Below, one piece after another: positions 17,460 through 25,752 of a DNA stretch of 64,000 nt; positions within the stretch are counted from its first letter, which is position 1; each line of letters starts with the position of its first letter. The notes under the pieces are model-generated. The model was not told the DNA's origin and ran no database searches. It saw nothing but the letters and a program-made list of their open reading frames with translations. The stretch is taken from NCBI RefSeq assembly GCF_017815535.1, contig NZ_CP072596.1:1984001-2048000 (forward strand). Direction: 5' to 3'. The stretch is from Tessaracoccus sp. MC1865 (GTDB lineage Bacteria > Actinomycetota > Actinomycetes > Propionibacteriales > Propionibacteriaceae). The position numbers and the translations under genes were made by a program.

Positions 17460-18895
17460 TTCGCCGCTCCGTCCTTACCGGCCAGTGCGGCCGCCACCGT
17501 TTCGAGACCCACGCCGCGGGATCCCTTGATGAGCACGACGTCGCCGGGATTCAGCGTAAGGGAGTCCACGACCTCATCGCGATTCGCCGTCCGCGCGGTG
17601 ATGCCCTCACCGGTGGCGCCGGCCACGATCCTGTCGGCCAGGTCACCGACAGCGACCACCTCGGCGACACCGAGGTCCGCGGCGAGCCTGCCCACCTCCT
17701 CGTGGAGGTCGTCCGCCAGCGGGCCGAGCTCGAGCATGTCGCCGAGCACCGCCACGACCCGCGCGTCGGGATGTTCGCCGCGTGTGCCGTGCACCAGTTC
17801 GACGGCGGTCGCGAGCGCGGCGGCCATGGAATCCGGGTTGGCGTTGTAGGAGTCGTTCAGCACGAGCACGCCGTCGGGACGCGGGATGAGTTCCATCCGC
17901 CAACTCGAGCGCTGCACGGCCCCGGAGAGGGCCCGCGCCACCAGATCGATGTCGAGGCCCACCGCGAGGGCGGCGGCGGCGGCGGCGAGCGCGTTGGGCA
18001 CCTGGTGCCGGCCGATCACGCCGAGCGAGACCTGCGCGGTGCGTTCACCGTCGGAGTCCATCGCGACGAGTTCGAAGCTGGGCTGGCTCAGGGCGTTCAT
18101 GGTGACGTTGCGGGCGCTGACCCGGAGGTCGCCGCCGTCCAACTGGCCCTCGCCGAACCAGGCGATGCGAGCCTTGGTGACGGCGGCCATGCCCGCGACG
18201 GCGGGGTCGTCGGCGTTGAGCACGGCCCAGCCGTCCTCCGCCAGATCCGCCACGATCTCGGACTTGGCGACGGCGGTGGCCTCCACTCCCCCGAACTCGC
18301 CGACGTGGGCGCGGCCCACGTTGAGGCACACGCCGACGTCGAGCCGGACGATCGAGGTGAGCCAGGCGATGTGCCCCTTGCCGCGGGCGCCCATCTCCGA
18401 GATGAGGTACCGGGTGTCGGCATCGACGCGGCACGCGGTCAGCGGCACGCCGACCTCGTTGTTCTGGGAGCCGACGGGGGCCACCGTGGGGCCGGCGGCC
18501 TCGAAGACCTGCGCCATCAGGTCCTTGGTGCTGGTCTTGCCGGAGCTGCCGGTGATGCCGATGGAGACCATGCCGCGGGCGCGTTCCTCGCGGACGATGC
18601 CGCGGGCGAGCCAGCTCATGGCGGTGATGGAGTCTTCGGCGAGGATGTGCGGCACCTCTGCGGCCGTGCCGTACATCCCGATGATGCCGCGCGCGCCCGC
18701 CTCGACGGCGGCCGCTGCATAGTCATGTCCGTCTGCACGCTCGCCGGGGATGGCGACAAAGAGCGACCCCTCGGTGGCTTCACGGTTGTCGATGACGACG
18801 TCAGGGCCCACCTGCACGTCGGTGTCGTCGCCGAACAGCTCGACGGGTGCCGGTTGGATCAACTCCACCAACTCAAACATCGTGCGCACGCGCAT
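17456..18895 (-). CDS. murF: UDP-MurNAc-tripeptide--D-Ala-D-Ala ligase
   Basis: Adds the D-Ala-D-Ala dipeptide to complete the UDP-MurNAc-pentapeptide. 479 residues with the N-terminal MurF substrate domain (VVIDNREATEGSLFVAIPGE), ATP loop ITGSSGKTSTKDL, and C-terminal domain with LNDSYNANPDSM. ATG at 18895 is preferred: AAGGAG lies 6 nt upstream. The gene then overlaps the 3' end of murE by 23 nt. An ATG five codons later (18880) is the alternative. Confidence 0.96.
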   Translation of the reverse strand: MRVRTMFELVELIQPAPVELFGDDTDVQVGPDVVIDNREATEGSLFVAIPGERADGHDYAAAAVEAGARGIIGMYGTAAEVPHILAEDSITAMSWLARGIVREERARGMVSIGITGSSGKTSTKDLMAQVFEAAGPTVAPVGSQNNEVGVPLTACRVDADTRYLISEMGARGKGHIAWLTSIVRLDVGVCLNVGRAHVGEFGGVEATAVAKSEIVADLAEDGWAVLNADDPAVAGMAAVTKARIAWFGEGQLDGGDLRVSARNVTMNALSQPSFELVAMDSDGERTAQVSLGVIGRHQVPNALAAAAAALAVGLDIDLVARALSGAVQRSSWRMELIPRPDGVLVLNDSYNANPDSMAAALATAVELVHGTRGEHPDARVVAVLGDMLELGPLADDLHEEVGRLAADLGVAEVVAVGDLADRIVAGATGEGITARTANRDEVVDSLTLNPGDVVLIKGSRGVGLETVAAALAGKDGAAK

Positions 18896-20429
18896 GCGGG
18901 TCTCCTTCCTCACCGCCGCGGCCCCAGGCACCGGCCGCCTCCTCGACATCGTCGAAGTCGATGGTGCGGTCTGCCAGGATCTGGCCGCGTTCGTGTCCCT
19001 TGCCGAGGATCGCCACCACAGTATCGCCACCGGCCCGCCCCAAGGCGGTCTCTATGGCGGCGCGCCGCCCAGGCACCTCGAGGAGCTCGGCACCGGGCCG
19101 CTGGGTCCGGCGCGCCCCCGCCATGACCTCGGCGCGGATCGCGGCCGGGTCCTCGGAGCGGGGGTTGTCGTCGGTGATGATCGTCACATCGCTCAGGCTG
19201 GCCGCCACCGCGCCCATCTCCGGACGCTTCTCGACATCCCGGTCGCCGCCGCAGCCCAGCACGCACACGAGCGTGCCGATTCCCTGGAGGGACCGGAGGG
19301 CAGCCTCGACCGCCTGCGGGGTGTGGGCGAAGTCCACCACCGTCAACGGCGCATCGGGGCCCAGGTGGACACGCTGCATCCGCCCGGGGATCTGGGCGGT
19401 GGCCAGGCCACGCAGCGCGGCGTCCACGGGCACGCCGACCGCTTCCAGCATGGCAAGCGCCACCACGGCGTCGATCATGTTGTAGACGCCCGGCAGGCTC
19501 AGCTCCAGCGTCAGGTCCTCGCCCCCACGGGTCACCGTGGCGATGCCGCCGAGGGGATGGACGGGGCGGTAGTCGCTCATCCGGTAGTCGACCTCTGGTC
19601 CGGTACCGGCGGTGATCAGCCGGCTCTGTCCGTGTCCGGCGACCCGGCCCGCGATCTCGACCCCGGCGCTGTCGTCGGTCCAGACCACGCTGGTGCGGGC
19701 GCGGCCCGGCTCGAAAAGCCTGGACTTGGCCGCGAAGTACTCCTCCAGGGTGTGGTGGAAGTCGAGGTGGTCACGGCCCAGGTTGAGGAACGCGGCCACG
19801 TCGAACTCGATGGCGTCGACCCGGCTGAGGGCCATCGCGTGCGAGCTCACCTCCACGGCCACCGAATCGGCTCCGCGCTCCTCCATCACCGCCAGCAGCG
19901 CCTGCAGGTCCGGCGACTCCGGGGTGGTCACCGTCGACCTGCTCGAGTTCAACTCCTCGCCGCCCAGGCGGAAGCCGATGGTGCCGATCGTGCCAGCCAC
20001 CCGCCCAGCGGCCATCAGGCCGGCTTTGATGAGCGCGACGGTGGTCGTCTTCCCATTCGTGCCGGTCACGCCCAGCGTCGTGAGGCGCCGCGCGGGCTCA
20101 CCGAAGATCCGCGCTGAGACGACCGCCATGGCCGCACGCACGTCGCCTGCCACGAGCACCGGCACCTCGAGCCCGGTCAGCCGGGCGGCCCCCTCGTCGT
20201 CGGTGAGCACTGCGGCGGCGCCGGCGTCGACGGCGGCCCGGGCGAAGTCCGCGCCGTGCCGCTGCCTGCCGGGCAACGCCACGTACAACCAGCCGGGCAG
20301 GATCTCCTGCGAACTGAGGCTGATGCCGGTGATGGGCGCCGAGCTGCCGATGTCGCCGACGAGGTCGAGCCCCGCCACCAGTTCGGTGAGCGGGGCCGCC
20401 GTGGTCTCGGTGGGCCGGATCGATGTCAT
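18873..20429 (-). CDS. murE: UDP-MurNAc-L-Ala-D-Glu--diaminopimelate ligase
   Basis: Adds the third stem-peptide residue. 518 residues: N-terminal substrate domain (DSGSLFVA-like block here LPGWLYVALPGRQRHGADF), ATP loop [16 protein letters not shown] (about 121-136), HLDFHHTLEEYFAAKSRLF, and the specificity motif DNPR within ITDDNPRSEDPAAI. DNPR marks diaminopimelate-adding enzymes rather than Lys-adding ones; whether meso- or LL-DAP is used cannot be read here. ATG 20429 follows the ftsI stop after one base; a TTG three codons upstream that overlaps that stop is also possible. Confidence 0.96.
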   Translation of the reverse strand: MTSIRPTETTAAPLTELVAGLDLVGDIGSSAPITGISLSSQEILPGWLYVALPGRQRHGADFARAAVDAGAAAVLTDDEGAARLTGLEVPVLVAGDVRAAMAVVSARIFGEPARRLTTLGVTGTNGKTTTVALIKAGLMAAGRVAGTIGTIGFRLGGEELNSSRSTVTTPESPDLQALLAVMEERGADSVAVEVSSHAMALSRVDAIEFDVAAFLNLGRDHLDFHHTLEEYFAAKSRLFEPGRARTSVVWTDDSAGVEIAGRVAGHGQSRLITAGTGPEVDYRMSDYRPVHPLGGIATVTRGGEDLTLELSLPGVYNMIDAVVALAMLEAVGVPVDAALRGLATAQIPGRMQRVHLGPDAPLTVVDFAHTPQAVEAALRSLQGIGTLVCVLGCGGDRDVEKRPEMGAVAASLSDVTIITDDNPRSEDPAAIRAEVMAGARRTQRPGAELLEVPGRRAAIETALGRAGGDTVVAILGKGHERGQILADRTIDFDDVEEAAGAWGRGGEEGDPHARAHDV

Positions 20430-20430
20430 G

Positions 20431-22479
20431 TCAGTCAAAAGTGGTGGGCAGATCGGGTGCCTCCGTGGTTGAGGGTGCCACGTTATAGCGTGGCAGCGCC
20501 AGCGAGAGGATGTTGTTCGTCACGGGCAGGGCCAGCCGGCTACCGAGGTTGCCGTTGCGCGGCCGGTCGAGGACCACGTAGACGAGCAGCTGCGGGTCCT
20601 CGGCGGGCGCCACGTTCACGAACGAGGCGGTGTAGCCGTTGTAGCACTTGCACTGCGGGTCGAAGCGCTGGGCGGTGCCGGACTTGCCTGCGGTCCGGTA
20701 CCCGGGGATCCGGCGGTTGTCGTTGAGCGTGATCACCGATTCCATCATCTCGACCACGGAGGCGGAGGCCTCGTCCGAGATGACGCGGCGGCTCTCGGGC
20801 TGCGGCAGTTCGATCTCGGTGCCGTCGGCCGCCTTCGCGGACTTGATGATCACCGGCTGGTGGTAGGTGCCGCCGTTGGTCACGGCGGCGACCGCCGCGG
20901 CCATCTGCACGGCGTTGACGCTGAGGCCCTGGCCGAACGAGATCTGGTCGCGCGTGTAGTCCGGCATGTCCTTGGTGGGGATCTGGCCGGTGGACTCGCC
21001 GGGCAGGCCGGTGCCGGGCTTGGCGCCGAGCCCGAACGACGACAGGTAGTCGCTGATGGTCTGCTTCTCGAGGTCACGCGTGAGCATGATCATGCCGACG
21101 TTCGACGACTGCGCGACGATCCCGCGGGCCGTCAGCTTGAGGTCGCCGTGCGAGAAGGAGTCGCGGACCACGCCGCCGCCGGAGGCGATGCTCCCGGGCA
21201 CGACCCGCTTGGTGTCGGGGGTCACCAGACCCTGATCCGCCAGGGCGGCCATCGTCAGGACCTTCTGCACCGAGCCGGGCTCGTAGACCTCGGTCACCGC
21301 GCGGTTGCCGAGGTTGTCGCCGTCTGCGGCGCTGGGGTTGGCGGAGTCGAAGCTGGGGCCGTTGGCCAGCGCGAGGATCTCACCGGTGTGGATGTTCATC
21401 ACGACGGCGGTGCCGGTCTTGGCCTGCGCCTGCCGCATGCCGTCGGCCAGGGCCTGTTCCGTCATCCACTGCAGGTCCGAATCCAGCGTCAACTCGTACG
21501 AGGCGCCGTCCACCGGTGGGGTCATGATGTTGGTGCCCAGCGGGATGCGGCCGTAGGTGGAGGCGTCGTAGACCTGCTCACCGGGGGTGCCCTCGAGGTG
21601 TTCGTCGAGCGCGTATTCCAGGCCGGCCGCGCCGTCGCCCTCGGCGTTGACGAAGCCCACCACGTTGGAGGCGACCGAGCGGTTGGGGTAGACGCGGATG
21701 GGATCAGGGGTGCCGAAGACGCCGTACCAACGACGCTTCCCTTCACCGTCCAGCCCGGCCTTCATGTCCGCCTCGATGGCGCTGAAGGTGGCCGCGGGGA
21801 CCCGTCGGGCAACGATCTCGTAGCGGGAGTCCGGCGTGTCGATCAGCGTGAGGTACTTCTCCTTGCGGCCGCCCAGGTGCTTGGCGAGGATCTCGGCCAC
21901 TGCGTTGGGCGCCAGCTCGGTTTCCTCCAGCTTCCGCTTGCTCATGGCGTAGCGCTTGTCCGCCCCGTTGGTGCGCACCATGTCGGGGTCGATGGACACG
22001 AGCATGGCCGGCTCGGTGCTGGCCAGCACCACACCGTTGCGGTCGAGGATCTCTCCCCGCGTGGCTGGCAGCTCCCGCTTCGACTGCATCTTGGCGGCGG
22101 CCTCGGCCGCGAACGCCTGGGAGTCGAGGCCCTGGAGCTGGACGGCCCGCACCCCCGCCACGCCGAGCAGGAGGGCGAACACGAGCATGAACACGCGGAT
22201 CCGCACGGAGGACCGCCCCACGGGCAGGCGGACCGTCTTGCGGTAGGTCCGGGGTGCTCCGGCGGGCCTGGAGGTGCGCAGCTTCGGCTTGGCGGCGGGC
22301 TTCGCCGCGCTCGTGCGGCTGGACGCCTGCTTCCCGGCCGGCTGCTTCCTGGCTGACTGCTTCTGCGTGGTCCCCTGCTGTGACGGGCGCTTCTGGGACG
22401 GCCGCTTCTGGGATGGCCGCTTCTGGGCGGGAGGCTGGTCGGCCGGCCGCTTCTGGCGGGGCCGCTTCTCCCCACTCAC
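20431..22479 (-). CDS. ftsI: Septal transpeptidase FtsI (PBP3/PbpB)
   Basis: Class B penicillin-binding protein that cross-links septal peptidoglycan with FtsW. 682 residues: a long Lys/Arg/Pro/Gln-rich cytoplasmic tail (1-92) carrying three exact QKRPS repeats (19-33); one transmembrane helix (about 95-113); the pedestal domain; and the transpeptidase domain with SxxK in YEPGSVQK, SxN in QSSNVGM, and KSGTA in RTAGKSGTAQRF. The usual T-F of EPGSTFK is replaced by V-Q. GTG start overlaps the stop of the FtsL-like gene (GTGA). Confidence 0.96.
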   Translation of the reverse strand: MSGEKRPRQKRPADQPPAQKRPSQKRPSQKRPSQQGTTQKQSARKQPAGKQASSRTSAAKPAAKPKLRTSRPAGAPRTYRKTVRLPVGRSSVRIRVFMLVFALLLGVAGVRAVQLQGLDSQAFAAEAAAKMQSKRELPATRGEILDRNGVVLASTEPAMLVSIDPDMVRTNGADKRYAMSKRKLEETELAPNAVAEILAKHLGGRKEKYLTLIDTPDSRYEIVARRVPAATFSAIEADMKAGLDGEGKRRWYGVFGTPDPIRVYPNRSVASNVVGFVNAEGDGAAGLEYALDEHLEGTPGEQVYDASTYGRIPLGTNIMTPPVDGASYELTLDSDLQWMTEQALADGMRQAQAKTGTAVVMNIHTGEILALANGPSFDSANPSAADGDNLGNRAVTEVYEPGSVQKVLTMAALADQGLVTPDTKRVVPGSIASGGGVVRDSFSHGDLKLTARGIVAQSSNVGMIMLTRDLEKQTISDYLSSFGLGAKPGTGLPGESTGQIPTKDMPDYTRDQISFGQGLSVNAVQMAAAVAAVTNGGTYHQPVIIKSAKAADGTEIELPQPESRRVISDEASASVVEMMESVITLNDNRRIPGYRTAGKSGTAQRFDPQCKCYNGYTASFVNVAPAEDPQLLVYVVLDRPRNGNLGSRLALPVTNNILSLALPRYNVAPSTTEAPDLPTTFD
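22381..22425 (-). repeat. 15-bp tandem coding repeat in ftsI tail
   Basis: Three 15-bp units encode QKRPS three times (residues 19-33 of FtsI); the units differ only at wobble positions. The preceding PPA-QKRP and PRQKRP blocks look like older degenerate copies. Confidence 0.85.
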
Positions 22480-23009
22480 TGCTGGCCTCCAGTCGCTCCG
22501 ACTGCCACCAGTTCGCTGTCCGCACCGGGGTCGGCCGGTTGCGCCGACGGGGTCGGGGTGGGCAGCGCAGGAGCCGGGACGGGCTTGGTGGCGATGCCAC
22601 GCAGGAAGGGCATCTCGTCCTCGGTGGCCGGGGTGGGCACGCCGGTCACGGTCCCGTCGGCCAGGTTGATGAAGGCGGGATACGGATTGGGCACCATGCC
22701 GAGTTCGCTGGCGCGCAGGGCGAGCGCATTGGCGCTGGACATCCGCTGGATGTGCGACTCGAGCGCGGCCGCCGTGTAGCTGAGCTCCGTCGCATCGCGG
22801 CGCAGGCTCGAGAGCTCACGCGACTGCGCACCCACATTGGTGGTCACGATCGTCACGCCCGCCAGACCGACGGCGATCAGGCCGAGGAGGATGCTGACGA
22901 AGCCCACCGTCGAGACGGTGGCCCCGACGGACTGTGGAACCACCCCCAGCCTGGGCCGGGCGGGCGCGGCCGCGACCGGATCGTCGGTGGTGATGGGCTC
23001 GGCGCTCAT
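22476..23009 (-). CDS. ftsL: FtsL-like septum protein
   Basis: A 177-residue bitopic protein between rsmH and ftsI, the invariant position of ftsL. Cytoplasmic tail 1-30; transmembrane helix about 34-56 ([21 protein letters not shown]); a heptad-rich coiled coil about 62-105; then a Pro/Ala/Thr-rich tail. FtsL proteins are poorly conserved, so the assignment rests on position and topology. Its role is to recruit and activate FtsW-FtsI. ATG at 23009 overlaps the rsmH stop by 4 nt. Confidence 0.87.
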   Translation of the reverse strand: MSAEPITTDDPVAAAPARPRLGVVPQSVGATVSTVGFVSILLGLIAVGLAGVTIVTTNVGAQSRELSSLRRDATELSYTAAALESHIQRMSSANALALRASELGMVPNPYPAFINLADGTVTGVPTPATEDEMPFLRGIATKPVPAPALPTPTPSAQPADPGADSELVAVGATGGQQ

Positions 23010-23956
23010 GCTGCCTCCTTGATTCGTTCGGCCACGCGGAGTCGCGCGGAGGCCGCCCTGGGGTTGGCGGCCGTCTCTTCGGGGGTGGGCTTCTCGGCGC
23101 CGCGGGTGAGCAGGGCCAGTTCTGCCTTGAGGTGGTCAGGGACCAGCGGCATGTCGCGGGGGCCGCGGTCCGTGGCCTTGGCGGCGAAGGCCCGCTTGAC
23201 GGCGCGGTCCTCGAGCGAGTGGTAGCTCAGCACCGCCATCCGGCCGCCCAGGGCGAGCGCGTCGATGGCCGCCGGCAACACGCCGTTGAGGGCCTCGAGT
23301 TCACGGTTGACCTCGATGCGCAACGCCTGGAAGGTGCGCTTGGCCGGGTGGCCGCCGGTGTGGCGGGCCGCGGCGGGGATGGCACCAGAGATGGTCTCCA
23401 CCAGCCTGGCGGAGGTCTCGAACGGGCGGTGCTCGACGATGGCACGGGCGATGCGGTCCGCGAAGCGTTCCTCGCCGTAGCGCGACAGGATCCGGGAGAG
23501 GTCGCGGGCGGAATAGGTGTTGAGCACGTCGGCGGCGGTTGGGCCCTCCGTCGGGTTCATCCGCATGTCGAGGGGTGCGTCCACCCGGTAGGCGAAGCCT
23601 CGCTCGGTGCGGTCGATCTGGAGTGAGCTGAGGCCGAGGTCCAGGAGGATGGCGTCGACGCTCCCGATCCCGAGGTCGTCGAGCACCTCGGGCAGTTCGT
23701 CGTAGACGGCGTGCACCAGCGTGGCGCGCTCCGCCAGGTCACCGAGTCGTTCGCGGGCGACGGCGTGCGCGTCGAGGTCGCGGTCGATGCCGATCAACCG
23801 GGCCTCGGGGCAGGCCTCGAGGATCGCGATGGCGTGCCCGGCGAGGCCGAGGGTGCCGTCGACGTAGATGGCGCCCGGCCGTGACAGTGCCGGGCGCAGC
23901 AGATCGACGATGCGGTCACGCATGACCGGATCGTGCACGTCTGTGAAGCCCTGCAT
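23006..23956 (-). CDS. rsmH: 16S rRNA m4C1402 methyltransferase RsmH (MraW)
   Basis: SAM-dependent N4-methylation of C1402 in 16S rRNA. 316 residues: [13 protein letters not shown] at the N-terminus, SAM loop [16 protein letters not shown] (about 31-46), [11 protein letters not shown] (about 106-116), [15 protein letters not shown], and the C-terminal [14 protein letters not shown] block. ATG 23956 gives the normal N-terminus; a TTG eight codons upstream is possible. The 130-nt region between mraZ and this gene holds a conserved RNA structure (23999-24090), so expression may be controlled after initiation. Confidence 0.95.
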   Translation of the reverse strand: MQGFTDVHDPVMRDRIVDLLRPALSRPGAIYVDGTLGLAGHAIAILEACPEARLIGIDRDLDAHAVARERLGDLAERATLVHAVYDELPEVLDDLGIGSVDAILLDLGLSSLQIDRTERGFAYRVDAPLDMRMNPTEGPTAADVLNTYSARDLSRILSRYGEERFADRIARAIVEHRPFETSARLVETISGAIPAAARHTGGHPAKRTFQALRIEVNRELEALNGVLPAAIDALALGGRMAVLSYHSLEDRAVKRAFAAKATDRGPRDMPLVPDHLKAELALLTRGAEKPTPEETAANPRAASARLRVAERIKEAA

Positions 23957-23998
23957 GATGCTGTTTCGACCCTTCTTCAAAAGCTGTTGTCCTGGTGG

Positions 23999-24090
23999 GT
24001 GACCCCTCCAGTGGTTCCCTTCCGGGCCGGACCTGACATCGGGGAAGTGAGATCAGGGCCTGACCGGCCGGGAGCCACCGGTTGGGTCAC
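23999..24090 (-). ncRNA. mraW RNA motif, structured 5' leader of rsmH
   Basis: Read on the minus strand, the leader folds into nested helices: GTGACCC (24090-24084) pairs exactly with GGGTCAC (24005-23999); GGCCGG (24069-24064) with CCGGCC (24030-24025); CCTGA (24057-24053) with TCAGG (24036-24032). The apical loop contains CTTCCCC (about 24047-24041), the loop I recall as the hallmark of the published mraW RNA motif found before mraW/mur operons in actinobacteria. The outer helix includes the mraZ stop codon, so translation to the end of mraZ would disturb it. Function of the motif is unknown; it is presumed cis-regulatory. Confidence 0.82.
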
Positions 24091-24524
24091 AAGCCGGTGA
24101 GTGCGACGAATTCGTCATCCATCTCGGAGAAACCCTCCTCGCTGGCCTGGGAGTACTCGTGCCATGCCTGGGCGTCCCAGATCTCGGCGCGTTCTCCGGC
24201 GCCGATCACCACGACCTCGCGATCCAGATTCGCGTACTCGCGCAGCGGGGGCGGGATGGTGATGCGCCCCTGCTTGTCTGGAACTTCATCGCTGGCCCCG
24301 GCCATCAACATGCGCTGGTAGTCACGGACCTGCTTCACGGTGCTGGGAGCGCTCATGAGGGCGGACATCTTGGCCTGGAAGGTGGCCCTGGGGTACACCG
24401 CGAGCGACCTGTCCTGCGCCCTGGTGACGACCAGGCCATCCTCGAGCGCGTCGCGGAACTTGGCGGGAAGGATCAGCCGGCCCTTCTCGTCGAGTTTCGG
24501 TGTGTACGTCCCCATGAAGAACAT
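24087..24524 (-). CDS. mraZ: Transcriptional regulator MraZ
   Basis: AbrB-fold, ring-forming DNA-binding repressor and first gene of the division cluster. 145 residues with two SpoVT/AbrB-like repeats, each holding the DxxGR loop: [14 protein letters not shown] (about 9-22) and [17 protein letters not shown] (about 83-99). I start it at ATG 24524: AAGGAGG lies 11 nt upstream. The frame stays open to a GTG at 24611, but that stretch is the repeat operator and should not be coding. MraZ is known to repress its own cluster through such repeats. Confidence 0.95.
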   Translation of the reverse strand: MFFMGTYTPKLDEKGRLILPAKFRDALEDGLVVTRAQDRSLAVYPRATFQAKMSALMSAPSTVKQVRDYQRMLMAGASDEVPDKQGRITIPPPLREYANLDREVVVIGAGERAEIWDAQAWHEYSQASEEGFSEMDDEFVALTGL

Positions 24525-24545
24525 GCGATGCCAGGCCTCCTTCCC

Positions 24546-24611
24546 CCACTTGTCATCCACTTTGCCCCACTGCGCACCACGGTACCCCACTTTCCCCCAC
24601 CGGCCCACCAC
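24546..24611 (-). promoter_or_regulatory. MraZ operator, seven GTGG repeats
   Basis: On the minus strand GTGG begins at 24611, 24600, 24590, 24580, 24570, 24560 and 24549: spacing 11, 10, 10, 10, 10, 11. Several copies are GTGGG and several are preceded by AAA. Tandem TGGGN boxes with a 10-bp period are the known MraZ binding pattern. The array ends just before the mraZ Shine-Dalgarno sequence. Confidence 0.85.
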
Positions 24612-24783
24612 TTTTTGTCGGTGGGTTGTGCTCGTTCGCCGTTTTCCGCTCGAGAGGGGTCTGGGGGTACACCTGTTCCTCCATCTGGCGGGAAGTGGGT
24701 AGGTTGTCGAGCCGATACTCGTGTCCGCTTCCCGGCGCGGTTAGTCTTGGGTTGCTTGCCGCACGAACATCGAGGAGCCTCTG

Positions 24784-25749
24784 GTGAACCAGCCCGCCAC
24801 ACCGTCACTGCATGAGGTGTCCCAACTCGCCAGCCGCATCGCCGCGGAGATGGCGCGCGTGATCGAGGGCAAGCCCCACCAGATCCGCATGGCCGTGATC
24901 GTGCTCCTGGCGGAGGGACACCTTCTTATAGAGGACGTCCCGGGCGTGGGGAAGACGGTCCTGGCGAAGTCGCTCGGGCGCGCCATCTCCGGTGACGTCA
25001 AGCGCATCCAGTTCACGCCGGACCTGTTGCCCAGCGACGTCACCGGCGTGTCGGTGTTCAACCAGTCGACGCGCGAGTTCGAGTTCAAGCCCGGCGGGAT
25101 CTTCGCCCACATCGTGCTGGGGGACGAGATCAACCGCGCGTCGCCCAAGACGCAGTCGGCCCTGCTCGAGGCGATGGCGGAAAGCCAGGTCTCGGCAGAC
25201 GGTAAGACCTACCAGCTGCGTCAGCCGTTCATGGTCATCGCCACCCAGAATCCCATCGAGATGGAGGGCACCTATCCCCTCCCCGAGGCCCAGCGGGACC
25301 GCTTCATGGCCCGCATCACCATGGGGTATCCGGCCCGCACCGCCGAGGTGGCTATGCTCACCCACCACGCCAGCGGTGACCAGCTCGCCACGGTCAGCGC
25401 CGTCACGGACGCCGCCTCCGTCGCCGCCGCCATCGACGCCATCCGGGGCGTGTTCGTGGCCCCGGTGATCAACGACTACATCGTCAGCATCGTCGAGGCC
25501 ACGCGCCAGCACCCTGATCTCCGGCTCGGCGCCAGCCCCCGCGCCTCCCTGCACCTCATGCGCGCGGCGCGCGTCGAGGCAGCTCTCGGTGGGCGTGACT
25601 ACGTCATCCCCGAGGACGTGCGCTCCCTCGCCGTCGAGGTGCTCTCCCACCGGGTGCTGCCCACCGTCGAGGCCCAGGTGGCGCGCCGCGACCCGGCAGA
25701 CATCATCACGTCCGTGCTGGCCTCGGTGCCCACCCCTGCCAGGAGCTGA
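24784..25749 (+). CDS. MoxR-family AAA+ ATPase
   Basis: A 321-residue MoxR ATPase, likely a chaperone for membrane or envelope proteins made by the following genes. Walker A is EDVPGVGKTVLAKSLGR (about 51-67); Walker B is LGDEINRASPKTQSALLEAM (about 114-133); sensor 1 IATQNPIEMEGTYPLPEAQ; then the C-terminal lid (about 215-310). GTG start at 24784 with GAGGAG upstream. It opens a divergent operon opposite mraZ and is followed after 3 nt by the DUF58 gene, the standard MoxR-DUF58-transglutaminase arrangement. Confidence 0.95.
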   Translation: MNQPATPSLHEVSQLASRIAAEMARVIEGKPHQIRMAVIVLLAEGHLLIEDVPGVGKTVLAKSLGRAISGDVKRIQFTPDLLPSDVTGVSVFNQSTREFEFKPGGIFAHIVLGDEINRASPKTQSALLEAMAESQVSADGKTYQLRQPFMVIATQNPIEMEGTYPLPEAQRDRFMARITMGYPARTAEVAMLTHHASGDQLATVSAVTDAASVAAAIDAIRGVFVAPVINDYIVSIVEATRQHPDLRLGASPRASLHLMRAARVEAALGGRDYVIPEDVRSLAVEVLSHRVLPTVEAQVARRDPADIITSVLASVPTPARS

Positions 25750-25752
25750 CCA

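Noticed and set aside
22381-22425. Short repeats as a CRISPR-like array
   Set aside because: Units are 15 bp, directly adjacent, in frame in ftsI, with no spacers.
24525-24611. N-terminal extension of mraZ to a GTG at 24611
   Set aside because: The extension is the translated GTGG operator array, and a strong Shine-Dalgarno sequence (24536-24542) lies inside it before ATG 24524.
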